Source: Aquimarina spinulae (GTDB lineage Bacteria; Bacteroidota; Bacteroidia; Flavobacteriales; Flavobacteriaceae). From it: DNA of 64,000 nt. The DNA lies in the NCBI RefSeq assembly GCF_943373825.1, contig NZ_CALSBP010000002.1:1353501-1417500 (forward strand), read 5' to 3'. The notes below the pieces were generated by a model, which was given only the letters and a program-made list of their open reading frames with translations, had not been told where the DNA came from and did not search any database. Each line of letters begins with the position of its first letter. Within the stretch, counting starts at the first letter, position 1. The translations under genes and the position numbers were made by a program. This document shows, piece after piece, positions 26,609 through 36,025 of the stretch.

Positions 26609-29600
26609 ATGAACTCACACATCACTCTAAGGGTTACTTCCCTATTTTTATTTTTATGTACGCTCACTACATTTTCTCAAAATGCTAAAAAGGAAAAAGA
26701 TTCAATCAAAAAAGCGACTAAGGAGCTTCCTTTAGAGCCTGAACGTACAATATCCTTTACAACCGATCAGGGAACCTGGATTTCGCTAGATGTAAGTCCG
26801 GATGGAAAAACTATTGTTTTTGATCTTATGGGTGATATCTATTCTATTCCAATTAGCGGTGGTAAAGCAACGCAAATTACTAGTGGTATGGCATATGATG
26901 TACACCCCAGATATAGTCCTGATGGCAAATCCCTGGTTTTTATCTCAGATAAAAGTGGTTCTGATAATATCTGGACTCTGGATCTTGCTACCAAAGAGGA
27001 TAAACAGATTACTAAAGAAGAAAAACACAATTTCTTTTCTGCAGAGTGGACTACCGATGGTGAATATATTGTAGGTGGTAAAGGGCGTAGAAATATTAAA
27101 CTACATATTTATCATAAAGAAGGTGGCTCTGGTGGTCAATTATTTGAAAAACCTAAGAATATCAAAGCTATTGATCCTGCTTTTAGTGCAGATGGTAAAT
27201 TGTTATATTTCTCTCAGCGTAAAGGTTCGTGGGACTACAATGCACAATTACCACAATATCAAATAGGGACTTATGACATGGAAGATGGTGACATGGCAGT
27301 AATAACCTCTCGATATGGTTCTGCTTTCACTCCTACTTTATCTAATGATGGCAACTGGCTGGTGTACGGTACTCGTTTTGAAGAAGAAACCGGTCTTGTG
27401 TTACGAAACTTAAAAACCGGAAAAGAGCGATGGTTGGCATACCCGGTTCAACGGGATGAGCAAGAATCGATAGCGCCTCTGGGAGTGTTACCGGCAATGT
27501 CATTCACTCCTGACAATAAAAGCCTAATTGTTTCGTATGGTGGAAAAATATATGCTGTTTCTGTAGAAAACAATACTGCCAAAGAAATCCCTTTTCAGGT
27601 TAATGTAAGCCTTGATCTAGGGCCAAAACTAGCTTTTAAATACCCTATAAAAGATACAGAAAATGTATGGGCAACCCAGATTCGTGATGCCAAACCATCA
27701 CCAGATGGTTTGAAACTGGCATTTACTGCATTGAATCGGTTATATATAATGAATTTACCTAATGGTACTCCCAGACGTTTAACTACAAATAATTTTACAG
27801 AAGCGCAACCTACCTGGTCTCCCGATGGAAAATATATTGTATTCACTACCTGGAAAAAAGGAGGTGGTCATTTATTTAAAGTAAGTCATGATGGTCGTTC
27901 TGCACCTATACAATTAACCAAACAACCCGGTATTTATACAAAACCTTCATGGTCTTATTCTTCAAATAGAATTGCATTTCATCGAGGAGTAGCTCAGACG
28001 TATGATGATGCAATTAACCCATTTTCAAATCGAACTCAGGAAGATTTAGTATGGATAAATGCTAATGGAGGTGTTATCAATATGATTGATAAAACAAAAG
28101 GAAGACAAAACCCTCATTTTACCAAAATAGATAATCGTATTTATTTAAGTAGTAATGAAAAAGGGTTAATTTCTATTCGTTGGGATGGATCTGATGAAAA
28201 AGAGCACCTAAAATTAACCGGAATCACTACTCATGGTTCTCAGGATATTTTTGGTAAAGATCATCATGAAAATAATATTGATAGTTATATTTCTAGTGCG
28301 TTGCCATCAGCAGAAGAAGGGTGGCGTGATAAAAGTAAGGCTTCCAAACCTTCAGAAATACAAATCTCTCCAGATGGAAAAACTGCACTCGCTTTAATTA
28401 ATAATGATATTTATACAGTAATTATTCCTCGATATGGCAAAGCGCCTTCGGTTTCTGTCGCCAAAGTTAACGGAGCTGCATTTCCGGCTATGAAATTAAC
28501 GGTTATGGGTGGTGAATTTCCTACCTGGTCCTCGAATAGTAAAAAAGTACACTGGTCCCTGGGAGCAAGTCATTTCAGGTATGATCTAGAAGCAGGAAAA
28601 AAGTTTAACGATAGCTTAGCGGCCAAGAAAAAAGAAGAACTTAAGGAAACAGAGAAAAAATCTGATACTACAAAAACAGACAAGAAAGAAGATGAAGAAA
28701 AAAAGAAAGATCCAAAATTTGAAGCTGAAGAATTTAAAATTAAAGTAAATTATAAAAAGGATATCCCTAAAGGAACTTTATTATTACAAGGAGGTCATAT
28801 TGTTACTATGAAAGGATATGATGTTATTAAAAAAGGAGATATTCTTATAGAGAACAATAGAATTAAAGGTATTGGTATTTCGGGAAGCATAACAATTCCT
28901 GCAGGTACACAAACTATTGATGTTTCTGGAAAAACATTAGTCCCTGGATTCATTGATACTCATGCCCATATGTGGCCCAGTTGGGGTGTGCATAAAAACC
29001 AGGTGTGGATGTATTCTGCAAACCTGGCCTATGGCGTTACAACTACCAGGGATCCACAGACCGGTACAACCGATGTGCTTACTTATAGTGATATGGTAGA
29101 ATCTGGTATGATCCATGGTCCACGTGTATATAGTACTGGTCCGGGAGTTGGGTTTTGGAAATATCAAATCGAAAGTCTGGATCATGCCAAAGATGTATTA
29201 AAGCAGTATAGCGAGTATTACAATACCAAGAGTATCAAAATGTATTTGGTGGGTAATCGTAAACACCGACAATGGATCATGATGGCTGCAAAAGAATTAA
29301 AACTAATGCCTACTACTGAAGGAGGCTTAGATTTTAAACTAAATATGACCCAACTCTTAGACGGCTATCCCGGTCATGAACATTCCTTCCCTATTTACCC
29401 TATCTATAAAGATGTTGTAAAAACCGTAGCAGATTCAAAAATGGCAGTGACACCTACTTTATTAGTATCCTATGGAGGGCCTTGGGCAGAAAATTATTAT
29501 TACTCACGTGAGAATGTTTGGAGAGATCAAAAAATTCAATATTTCACACCTTATGAAGAATTAGCACAAAAATCCAGAAGAAGGCCAGGTTGGTTTATGG

Positions 29601-30028
29601 AAGAGGAACATGTATTTAAAAAACATGCCGTGTTTATGAAAGAACTGGTAGAAGCAAGTGGTTTGGCCGGAATAGGAAGTCATGGACAATTACAAGGACT
29701 CGGATTTCATTGGGAATTATGGTCTGTGGGTAGCGGTGGAATGAAAAATCATGATGCTCTTAGAGTTGCTACAACACTTGGTGCTGAAGCATTGGGATTA
29801 GATAATGATTTGGGAAGCATTGAAGTCGGAAAACTAGCCGATATTTTAATTTTATCAAAAAACCCATTAGAAAATATCAGAAACACAAATACATTAACTC
29901 ATGTAATCAAAAATGGAAGAGTGTATAATGCAAATACATTGGATGAAGTATGGCCCAAAAAACAAAAAGCAGAAACTTTTCATTGGCAAACCAAAAAACC
30001 TAATGGATTACCCGGAATTAAGAAGTAG
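26609..30028 (+). CDS. secreted amidohydrolase with N-terminal TolB-like propeller
   Basis: A 1139-residue exported protein (signal peptide to about residue 24). Residues ~45-650 carry repeated PD40/WD40-like blades of the TolB kind ('SPDGKTIVFD', 'SPDGKSLVFI', 'SPDGKYIVFT'). A Lys/Glu-rich linker (~670-710) leads to an amidohydrolase domain (~715-1110) with the metal motif 'DTHAHMWPS', a second His in 'GHEHSF' and 'GSHGQLQG' further on. Family members hydrolyse amides or peptides (prolidase/imidazolonepropionase-like) and are common in marine Bacteroidota. Substrate unknown. The protein is not followed by a tightly linked gene; a terminator lies about 225 bp downstream. Confidence 0.9.
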   Translation: MNSHITLRVTSLFLFLCTLTTFSQNAKKEKDSIKKATKELPLEPERTISFTTDQGTWISLDVSPDGKTIVFDLMGDIYSIPISGGKATQITSGMAYDVHPRYSPDGKSLVFISDKSGSDNIWTLDLATKEDKQITKEEKHNFFSAEWTTDGEYIVGGKGRRNIKLHIYHKEGGSGGQLFEKPKNIKAIDPAFSADGKLLYFSQRKGSWDYNAQLPQYQIGTYDMEDGDMAVITSRYGSAFTPTLSNDGNWLVYGTRFEEETGLVLRNLKTGKERWLAYPVQRDEQESIAPLGVLPAMSFTPDNKSLIVSYGGKIYAVSVENNTAKEIPFQVNVSLDLGPKLAFKYPIKDTENVWATQIRDAKPSPDGLKLAFTALNRLYIMNLPNGTPRRLTTNNFTEAQPTWSPDGKYIVFTTWKKGGGHLFKVSHDGRSAPIQLTKQPGIYTKPSWSYSSNRIAFHRGVAQTYDDAINPFSNRTQEDLVWINANGGVINMIDKTKGRQNPHFTKIDNRIYLSSNEKGLISIRWDGSDEKEHLKLTGITTHGSQDIFGKDHHENNIDSYISSALPSAEEGWRDKSKASKPSEIQISPDGKTALALINNDIYTVIIPRYGKAPSVSVAKVNGAAFPAMKLTVMGGEFPTWSSNSKKVHWSLGASHFRYDLEAGKKFNDSLAAKKKEELKETEKKSDTTKTDKKEDEEKKKDPKFEAEEFKIKVNYKKDIPKGTLLLQGGHIVTMKGYDVIKKGDILIENNRIKGIGISGSITIPAGTQTIDVSGKTLVPGFIDTHAHMWPSWGVHKNQVWMYSANLAYGVTTTRDPQTGTTDVLTYSDMVESGMIHGPRVYSTGPGVGFWKYQIESLDHAKDVLKQYSEYYNTKSIKMYLVGNRKHRQWIMMAAKELKLMPTTEGGLDFKLNMTQLLDGYPGHEHSFPIYPIYKDVVKTVADSKMAVTPTLLVSYGGPWAENYYYSRENVWRDQKIQYFTPYEELAQKSRRRPGWFMEEEHVFKKHAVFMKELVEASGLAGIGSHGQLQGLGFHWELWSVGSGGMKNHDALRVATTLGAEALGLDNDLGSIEVGKLADILILSKNPLENIRNTNTLTHVIKNGRVYNANTLDEVWPKKQKAETFHWQTKKPNGLPGIKK

Positions 30029-30592
30029 GTATGTGAAAATAGAGTTAATTTCAATAAATATTTGGAAAACAATAAAGAAACTATTAATATTTGCATAACA
30101 AAATGAGAAACAATAGACTACATATTAATCCTAAAACATTGTATAAACAATGTAAATATCGTTGGGTACATACATTATCCCCACAAAATAGGATGCTATA
30201 TGGCTATTTTTGATTTTTTTTGAAGTGATTTAAAACAAAACTAAATATAACTCAAGCGTCCAAGAAATTGGACGCTTTTTTTATTGAATCTTTTTGATGT
30301 AAAATAAAGTAAGTGCAAAAATCTAGTCGAAATAATCTCACTAAAGAATAGAATTTGATATAAGTAACAATACATTTTGATCTCATAACTCAATAATCTC
30401 TATAAACTCAGTAAAAAAATTAGACATATGAATAAAAATTAATTAGCACATAAAAAATATCATTTGGAAAGTAAGCAACAGGGAGACAGACAATTGCAAG
30501 AATATCCAAAATCTGTTGAAAAACGGACAGGGATTTCTATGTCTTAAAATGATTATAACTAATTGATTTTCAATAAAATAAATTAAAAAAAT
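30029..30592. other. intergenic, amidohydrolase downstream region
   Basis: About 560 bp without a supported gene. It has a short dyad ACATTGT/ACAATGT near 30134-30151 and a terminator at 30254-30281. A 36-codon ORF at 30103-30213 has nothing to support it. Confidence 0.5.
30254..30281 (+). terminator. intrinsic terminator
   Basis: AAGCGTCCAA, a GAAA tetraloop, TTGGACGCTT and a T-run. It reads on the plus strand and probably ends the amidohydrolase transcript, though the stop codon is about 225 bp upstream. Confidence 0.85.
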
Positions 30593-30593
30593 A

Positions 30594-30624
30594 TTTGCTT
30601 ATTAAAAAATTGTTTTGATCTTTG
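30594..30624 (+). promoter_or_regulatory. Bacteroidota-type promoter
   Basis: TTTG at 30594-30597 and GATCTTTG at 30617-30624 (one mismatch to TAnnTTTG) are separated by 19 bp, the usual -33/-7 spacing. A 12-bp dyad (30608-30637, one wobble pair) overlaps the -7 region and could be an operator. Confidence 0.6.
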
Positions 30625-30687
30625 CATCGAAACAATTGCGAACTTAGATTGATATCAACAGTACGCATTTAACTTAAAAAAACAAAA

Positions 30688-30807
30688 ATGACACTTAGTA
30701 ATTCACAACATATGTTAACCCGACTTTTTAATAAACAATCGAGGTATTGTTCTGGAGTGAATATAAAAGGTGTCTATTATATAGAAAAGATAATTATAAG
30801 AGTATAA
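30688..30807 (+). CDS. small ORF of 39 residues in a stand-alone transcript
   Basis: ATG30688 to TAA at 30805. It is the only ORF between a well-spaced promoter (30594-30624) and a strong terminator (30830-30862). The peptide is basic, with no obvious membrane helix or signal and no family I know. The transcript, about 230 nt, could equally be a non-coding RNA. Bile-acid-type symporter gene downstream is on the other strand, so this is an independent unit. Confidence 0.4.
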   Translation: MTLSNSQHMLTRLFNKQSRYCSGVNIKGVYYIEKIIIRV

Positions 30808-30829
30808 CTTATAAACAAATCAAGATATA

Positions 30830-30862
30830 AAAAAGACGCCCTAATAAGGCGTCTTTTTTTGT
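30830..30862 (+). terminator. intrinsic terminator of the small transcript
   Basis: AAAAAGACGCC, a 7-nt loop, GGCGTCTTTTT and further T residues: a strong 11-bp stem with U-tract on the plus strand and an A-run on its other side, so it may work both ways. Confidence 0.88.
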
Positions 30863-31007
30863 TGATAAGGTTCATTGACATATTGAAAAAACTAATGTAT
30901 AAGGTTCTAATACCAGAACCAATATAATATAGTATGTACTGTAGCACAATTGCTAGTACATCCGACTGTCTCTTGGATGTATATCCCGCACTGCGGGATC
31001 GGTACTA

Positions 31008-31874
31008 CTAATTTTTCTGGGTATTACTTTTCTTAATACCCAAATAAACAGCAATACCTCCTGTAAAAAACATTAATAAGCTATACACTGCTGGAGCAAC
31101 TGCAAACGAAGTATTTTTAAGTAAAACAACAGCAATAGTTATTGCTAGAGTTCCATTTTGGATTCCCGACTCTATTGCGATTGAAATAGCTCTTTTATCT
31201 TTAATACTAAATAATTTAGCAGAATAATATCCCACAATCATTGTAATAACATTTAAACATAAGGCAACTATTCCTGCTTGCTGAAAGTAAGACACCATAT
31301 TATCTTTTTCTTTAATTGTGATACCTACAATTACAAGCATTAGTACAATGCCAGAAGCTCGTCGAACAGGTTTAGCCATTTTTAAAGCAAACCGTTCATT
31401 ATATTTTCTAATTAACATACCAATACCTACAGGAATAATGGTAATTACCAATATCTGAACAATAGTTGTTACTACATTCAATTTAATCATTTGTCCCTCT
31501 TCCAAAAAATGAAGAAGTGCAAAATTTATAATAAAAGGTATAGTTAAAATAGTAATAAAGCTACTTAATGCAGTAAGGGTAACGGATAATGCTATATCTC
31601 CTTTTGCCAAATGAGATATCAAATTAGACGTTGGTCCTCCGGGACATGCAGTTAAAATCATAATTCCGATTGCAATCTCGGGTTGAATAGGAAATAAAGA
31701 TGCCAATGCAAATCCTAATACTGGTAAAATTAGTATTTGATTGGTCAATCCTAACAGTATTGCTTTTGGATATATAAATATTCTTCTAAAATCATCAACA
31801 ACCAGCGATAATCCCATTCCAAGCATTATAATAATAAGAGATAAGGCTAAAATAATTGTCGATACACTATCCAT
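31008..31874 (-). CDS. bile acid:sodium symporter family protein
   Basis: A 288-residue membrane protein with about nine hydrophobic helices. It shows the family's 'GIMILTACPGGPTSNLISHLAKGD' type crossover region (residues ~90-113) and 'SIAIESGIQNGTLAI' (~228-243), both close to the sodium sites of ASBT-like transporters. In bacteria these import organic anions such as sterols, pantoate or keto acids with Na+; the substrate here is unknown. Monocistronic on the minus strand, with divergent small genes upstream. Confidence 0.87.
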   Translation of the reverse strand: MDSVSTIILALSLIIIMLGMGLSLVVDDFRRIFIYPKAILLGLTNQILILPVLGFALASLFPIQPEIAIGIMILTACPGGPTSNLISHLAKGDIALSVTLTALSSFITILTIPFIINFALLHFLEEGQMIKLNVVTTIVQILVITIIPVGIGMLIRKYNERFALKMAKPVRRASGIVLMLVIVGITIKEKDNMVSYFQQAGIVALCLNVITMIVGYYSAKLFSIKDKRAISIAIESGIQNGTLAITIAVVLLKNTSFAVAPAVYSLLMFFTGGIAVYLGIKKSNTQKN

Positions 31875-32076
31875 CTTTTATAGTTCTGATTGAATAAGCA
31901 ATATAGAAATTTTTGAAGGATATTCTGGTAAAACATCACAAGGAACACGGTATTCCTCAAGGGTCTAATTACCATCAATTTATGAATCACCCATACCATA
32001 ATTAACATATAGTATAAAAAAGCAAAAACTGATAAGATAATCTTATCGGCTCTATTAATCTTTAAAAACAACAATC

Positions 32077-32301
32077 ATGAGAAATGATGAATCACAATGG
32101 TTTTTACGTAAAACCACAGAAACAGAAAAGTTCACTGTACAATCTAGAGCTATGAGTGTTACTCTTCATCTTAAATCAACTAATGTGAGTAACCTCGATA
32201 GGTATGACATGAGCTATACAACAAAGAAACGAATAGAAAATTATTCAAATTCTTTTGAAAAAATTAACGCACCTGAGTTTGAATCATTACCAGGCACATA
32301 A
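32077..32301 (+). CDS. hypothetical protein, 74 residues
   Basis: Not recognised. A hydrophilic small protein without signal or membrane segment. It is followed after 23 bp by a second small ORF and then a terminator, which together look like a two-gene operon. The start (ATG32077) follows an A-rich leader of the kind seen before Bacteroidota genes. Function unknown. Confidence 0.55.
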   Translation: MRNDESQWFLRKTTETEKFTVQSRAMSVTLHLKSTNVSNLDRYDMSYTTKKRIENYSNSFEKINAPEFESLPGT

Positions 32302-32324
32302 ATAACAGTTCAAAATTTAATAAT

Positions 32325-32483
32325 ATGAAAACACAACTTACCAATAATAAAGAAAGAAAAATATCAAAAATACTAGCAAAATGGCTTTCTAATTACATCA
32401 CGGCGATGAGCAAAGCTTTATACCCTCCGGAAGTAAAAGGAGTACAAAGTAAAAATGACAGACATCGCATTTTTGATAAATGA
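32325..32483 (+). CDS. hypothetical protein, 52 residues
   Basis: A short basic ORF (ATG32325 to TGA32483) containing an amphipathic stretch 'ISKILAKWLSNYITAMSKAL' and a Lys/Arg-rich tail. It sits between the 74-residue gene and a strong terminator 10 bp after its stop, which is the best support for it being real. Function unknown. Confidence 0.5.
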   Translation: MKTQLTNNKERKISKILAKWLSNYITAMSKALYPPEVKGVQSKNDRHRIFDK

Positions 32484-32492
32484 TGTAGTAGT

Positions 32493-32528
32493 GCCCTGTT
32501 ACAAATAGGAAAAGGTAACGGGGCTTTA
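32493..32528 (+). terminator. intrinsic terminator of the two small genes
   Basis: GCCCTGTTAC / GTAACGGGGC, a 10-bp stem with one G-U pair and a 12-nt loop, followed by a T-rich run. Confidence 0.8.
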
Positions 32529-32552
32529 TTTACACAATTAAGCAAGTCATTT

Positions 32553-34148
32553 TTATGAGAAATATAGATAAATAGCAATCACTGTTATACAAATCGATAC
32601 ACCAATGGGCATTACATATCTTAGCGGAGTGATATTTACCTGTTTGGTGTATTCTTGCTTATATTCATCTTTCCTTGGATAAAGCTTACCTATTAACAGC
32701 ATAATAACTACATTTAAAATAAATAGCACTGCCATTACATGTAAGAAATGCGGATAATTTTCTTCTCCAATCACATATGGTTTTAATATAAACTGACTAA
32801 AAACATATAACATAGAGCCCGAAATAAGTCCTATTTTTGCAGCAATTGCTGGAACATGTTTTGTTAAATACCCTACTATAATTATTGTCAAAATCGGAAT
32901 ACTATAAATACCATTTGCCTCTTGTAGGTAACCAAATAATCCATCCGAAGCATAGACAAGAAGTGGTGCCACAAACATTGATATTACTGCTAAAATAATT
33001 CCGAATAATTTTCCTGCTTTAACAACAGTAATTTCATTAGCTTCTTTATTAAAATATTCTTTATAAATATCTATCCCAAATAATGTAACAGAACTATTCA
33101 AAGCGCTATTAAATGAACTTAAAATAGCTCCAAATAATACTGCTGCAAAAAAGCCTACCAAGGATACCGGCAAGACTTTACTTACTAACATAGGATAAGC
33201 TTCATCTGGATTTTTGAGTGTATCTCCAAACATATGAAAAGCGATAATACCAGGTAACACTACTATAATTGGTCCTAAAATCTTAACAAATGATCCCAAT
33301 AACAGGCCTTTTTGCCCCTCCTTTAAATTTTTGGCTCCAAGAGCTCTTTGAATAATAGCCTGATTGGTTCCCCAATAAAATAATTGTACCAGCATCATTC
33401 CCGTAAAAATAGTTGTAAAAGGAACCGATGCTTTTTTACCTCCTATTCCATTAAATTTATCAGGATATAAATCAAACAAAACATTAATTCCTTCTAAAAT
33501 ATTGCCACTTCCAATATCCCATAGTCCAAATAAAGGAATCATCACTCCTCCTATTAATAATCCAATAGCATTAATAGTATCTGACACGGCTACAGCTTTT
33601 AATCCTCCAAAAATTGCATAAATTGAGCCTATACTTCCTATTCCCCATACTGTAATCCAAAGTGCTATTGATTCTGATACTCCCAGAAGTTCTGGTATAT
33701 TAAACATAGTATTAATAGCCAATGCACCAGAATATAACACTGTGGGTAGCAAAATAATAGCATACCCCGTAAGAAATAACCCTGATGTTATTGCTTTGGT
33801 AGTTGTATCGTATCGTCGTTGTAAAAACTGGGGTACCGTGGTAATCCCTCCTTTTAGATACCGAGGTAATAAAAATATGGCTGTAATTACCATAGCGATT
33901 GCCGCAAGTGTTTCCCATGCCATCACCAATATACCTTCTTTAAATGCAGCTCCATTTAGACCTACAATCTGTTCTGTTGATAGGTTAGTAAGCAATAAAG
34001 ATCCTGCAATGACTCCTGCTGTTAAACTTCTTCCTCCCAAAAAGTAACCATCAGAAGATGTTTCATCTGTCTTAGATGTAGATAAATAGGCAATAATACC
34101 AACCAAAAGTGTAAACCCAAAAAAAGAAATGATACCTATATAGTCCAT
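32553..34148 (-). CDS. SLC5/SSS-family sodium:solute symporter
   Basis: A 531-residue transporter with about fourteen helices. It has the SSS-family signatures 'GGRSLTAGVIAGSLLLTNLS' near the N-terminus and the 'YWGTNQAIIQRALGAKN' region in the middle, the latter typical of the SGLT (sugar) branch. It should import a monosaccharide with Na+ at the inner membrane. It is the last gene, on the same strand, after SusD of the utilisation locus and so fits as the sugar importer, although a terminator-like hairpin separates it from SusD. Confidence 0.9.
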   Translation of the reverse strand: MDYIGIISFFGFTLLVGIIAYLSTSKTDETSSDGYFLGGRSLTAGVIAGSLLLTNLSTEQIVGLNGAAFKEGILVMAWETLAAIAMVITAIFLLPRYLKGGITTVPQFLQRRYDTTTKAITSGLFLTGYAIILLPTVLYSGALAINTMFNIPELLGVSESIALWITVWGIGSIGSIYAIFGGLKAVAVSDTINAIGLLIGGVMIPLFGLWDIGSGNILEGINVLFDLYPDKFNGIGGKKASVPFTTIFTGMMLVQLFYWGTNQAIIQRALGAKNLKEGQKGLLLGSFVKILGPIIVVLPGIIAFHMFGDTLKNPDEAYPMLVSKVLPVSLVGFFAAVLFGAILSSFNSALNSSVTLFGIDIYKEYFNKEANEITVVKAGKLFGIILAVISMFVAPLLVYASDGLFGYLQEANGIYSIPILTIIIVGYLTKHVPAIAAKIGLISGSMLYVFSQFILKPYVIGEENYPHFLHVMAVLFILNVVIMLLIGKLYPRKDEYKQEYTKQVNITPLRYVMPIGVSICITVIAIYLYFS

Positions 34149-34420
34149 AATTTTATTTTAACCTTCATGTATAATTTTGGTGTAATGTTTAGAAAATTAC
34201 TAGCATCTCATATAGGTTATAATTAAAAGAATATACCCTATGAATATTGTACCATATCATCAATATCCACATTTCTGTGCTATATACTACTCGTATACAT
34301 TTGAAAACTATAGACAAAAAATTGAAGGATTATTTTTATGCAGTGCTTTTTTCTTTTGGGCAATTGCTTAAAAATAGTAATATGCTTGTATTAATCAATC
34401 ATGATCATGATATGCTATAA
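34149..34420. other. intergenic between SLC5 symporter and SusD
   Basis: About 270 bp, AT-rich, containing the symporter's probable promoter. No gene or clear motif other than the terminator just beside it. Confidence 0.5.
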
Positions 34421-34451
34421 AAAAACAGCGTGTTTACACACGTTGTTTTTT
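34421..34451 (-). terminator. intrinsic terminator after susD
   Basis: A-run, CAGCGTGT, a 4-nt loop, ACACGTTG, T-run: an 8-bp stem with one G-U pair, extended by A-T pairs. It lies 31 bp past the SusD stop and, with A- and T-runs on both sides, can act in either direction. Confidence 0.75.
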
Positions 34452-34481
34452 TATAATCTAATTACTATTACTGATTTTAAT

Positions 34482-36005
34482 TTAATATCCTGGATTTTGA
34501 TCTGATACCGACAATGCCGTATTCAATTGAATTTCGGTCATGGGAATAGGAAACAAATTATTTTTAGTTGTATATCCTGTTCCTGTAAGTTCTGTGGCTG
34601 CTCTACCCCATCGTACCAAATCCCAAAAACGTTGCCCTTCATGTGCTAATTCTAAGAATTTCTCATTTATAATTGCTTCAAATAAATCATTTCCGGATAT
34701 TCCAGAAAGGTTAGGTAATCCAGCTCTATTTCTTACCTTATTTAATTCAATTAATGCCAGATCATCTTGGCCATTTTTATTGTATGCTTCTGCAGCTAAT
34801 AGCAAAACTTCTGCATACCGTAATAATCTCCAATTGGCTGAATAATTTACTTCTGGTACTCCTTCAGAAACAGTTTCAGATAAACGAGTAACATACTTCA
34901 TACGTATAGCTCCTTCATAACCCCAAATATTCTCAGGGGTATTCACGCTACCTCCAGCAGCAATAATTTCTGCTTCTGTAGCTATAGTAGCTGCTTTTCG
35001 ATCTATATCCCCAGCTATATCAAAAGCTGTTACCAATTTAGATGTAGGTAAATTAAACCCCCATCCATTTAGAATTCCTAATCCAGCTACATCAAAAAAA
35101 CCATCTCCTCTTGGTCCCATTAATTGTTGGTGAATATTACTTTCTGCACGACCTCCCCAGGGAAAATTACTCCAATCATAGCCATTAGTAGAGATATACC
35201 CTAATTCAAAAAGTGATTCTTTACCGAACTCTGTTGCAGTAGTCCATACATCTGCCGGAGTATCTTCAAGATCATGTGCGGGATTAGCTATCACACTGGA
35301 TAACTCTGTAATTGCTGATGCATATTTTTCCTGAAAAACCAATACTTTACCTAAAAGAGCTTTTGCTGCTCCTTTGGAAACTCTAAACGGCTGAGAAACC
35401 GACATCTTATCTGGCAAACTAGCAATAGCATTTTTTAAGTCATTTTCTACATGCTCATAGATTTTTGCTCTAGAGCTTTTAGGTAAAGCAAAATCATCAG
35501 GACTTATATTAGATGGGCTCTCTAATCGCAAAGGTACGTCTCCCCACATTGTTGCTAATTCAAAATAACACCAAGCTCTGATAAATTTTGCTTCTCCCAA
35601 GACTAATTCACGATTACTTAAAGTTCCTGTCTCTACAGTATTAATAATAATATTTGCTAATGCAATTGTTTGATAAAACAAATCCCAATTGCTCTGAATT
35701 GAAATATTATCAATAGACACATTTACATAACCATCAATATCTTGTAACTGCTCTTGATCGGTAGAACTACCTCCTCCTGCATTGACATCATCTCCTGGTA
35801 ACATTTTTACAAAATATGCACTATTCCAGTTAAGACCATAATTGTGTTGCATAAGATCATACAATCCTATAATTGCTTGATCTGCATTTTCTTCAGTATC
35901 AAAATATGTAGCATTATCTAATGTCCCAACTGGGGCAATATTTACAAAATCGTCACTACAAGATGTACAAAAAACCAATATTGTGATAAAAATTATTTTT
36001 TTCAT
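34482..36005 (-). CDS. SusD/RagB-type outer-membrane glycan-binding lipoprotein
   Basis: A 507-residue lipoprotein (lipobox Cys at about residue 16, 'FCTSCSDD'). The N-terminal 'YFDTEENADQAIIGLYDLM' region and the C-terminal 'EGQRFWDLVRWGRA...NLFPIP' region are diagnostic of the SusD family, a TPR-rich fold that caps the SusC barrel and binds the glycan. It follows the SusC gene by 20 bp. Substrate is not readable from the sequence; the neighbouring GH3 gene suggests a beta-glucan or beta-glucoside. Confidence 0.95.
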   Translation of the reverse strand: MKKIIFITILVFCTSCSDDFVNIAPVGTLDNATYFDTEENADQAIIGLYDLMQHNYGLNWNSAYFVKMLPGDDVNAGGGSSTDQEQLQDIDGYVNVSIDNISIQSNWDLFYQTIALANIIINTVETGTLSNRELVLGEAKFIRAWCYFELATMWGDVPLRLESPSNISPDDFALPKSSRAKIYEHVENDLKNAIASLPDKMSVSQPFRVSKGAAKALLGKVLVFQEKYASAITELSSVIANPAHDLEDTPADVWTTATEFGKESLFELGYISTNGYDWSNFPWGGRAESNIHQQLMGPRGDGFFDVAGLGILNGWGFNLPTSKLVTAFDIAGDIDRKAATIATEAEIIAAGGSVNTPENIWGYEGAIRMKYVTRLSETVSEGVPEVNYSANWRLLRYAEVLLLAAEAYNKNGQDDLALIELNKVRNRAGLPNLSGISGNDLFEAIINEKFLELAHEGQRFWDLVRWGRAATELTGTGYTTKNNLFPIPMTEIQLNTALSVSDQNPGY

Positions 36006-36025
36006 AATTATAAATAATTAAATTT

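Noticed and set aside
30103..30213. 36-codon ORF after the amidohydrolase
   Set aside because: No promoter, conservation or compositional support; the stop-to-terminator distance is explained as a 3' untranslated region.
30649..30658. TTGATATCAA as another FNR box
   Set aside because: The half sites have no 4-bp spacer, so it does not fit TTGATnnnnATCAA.
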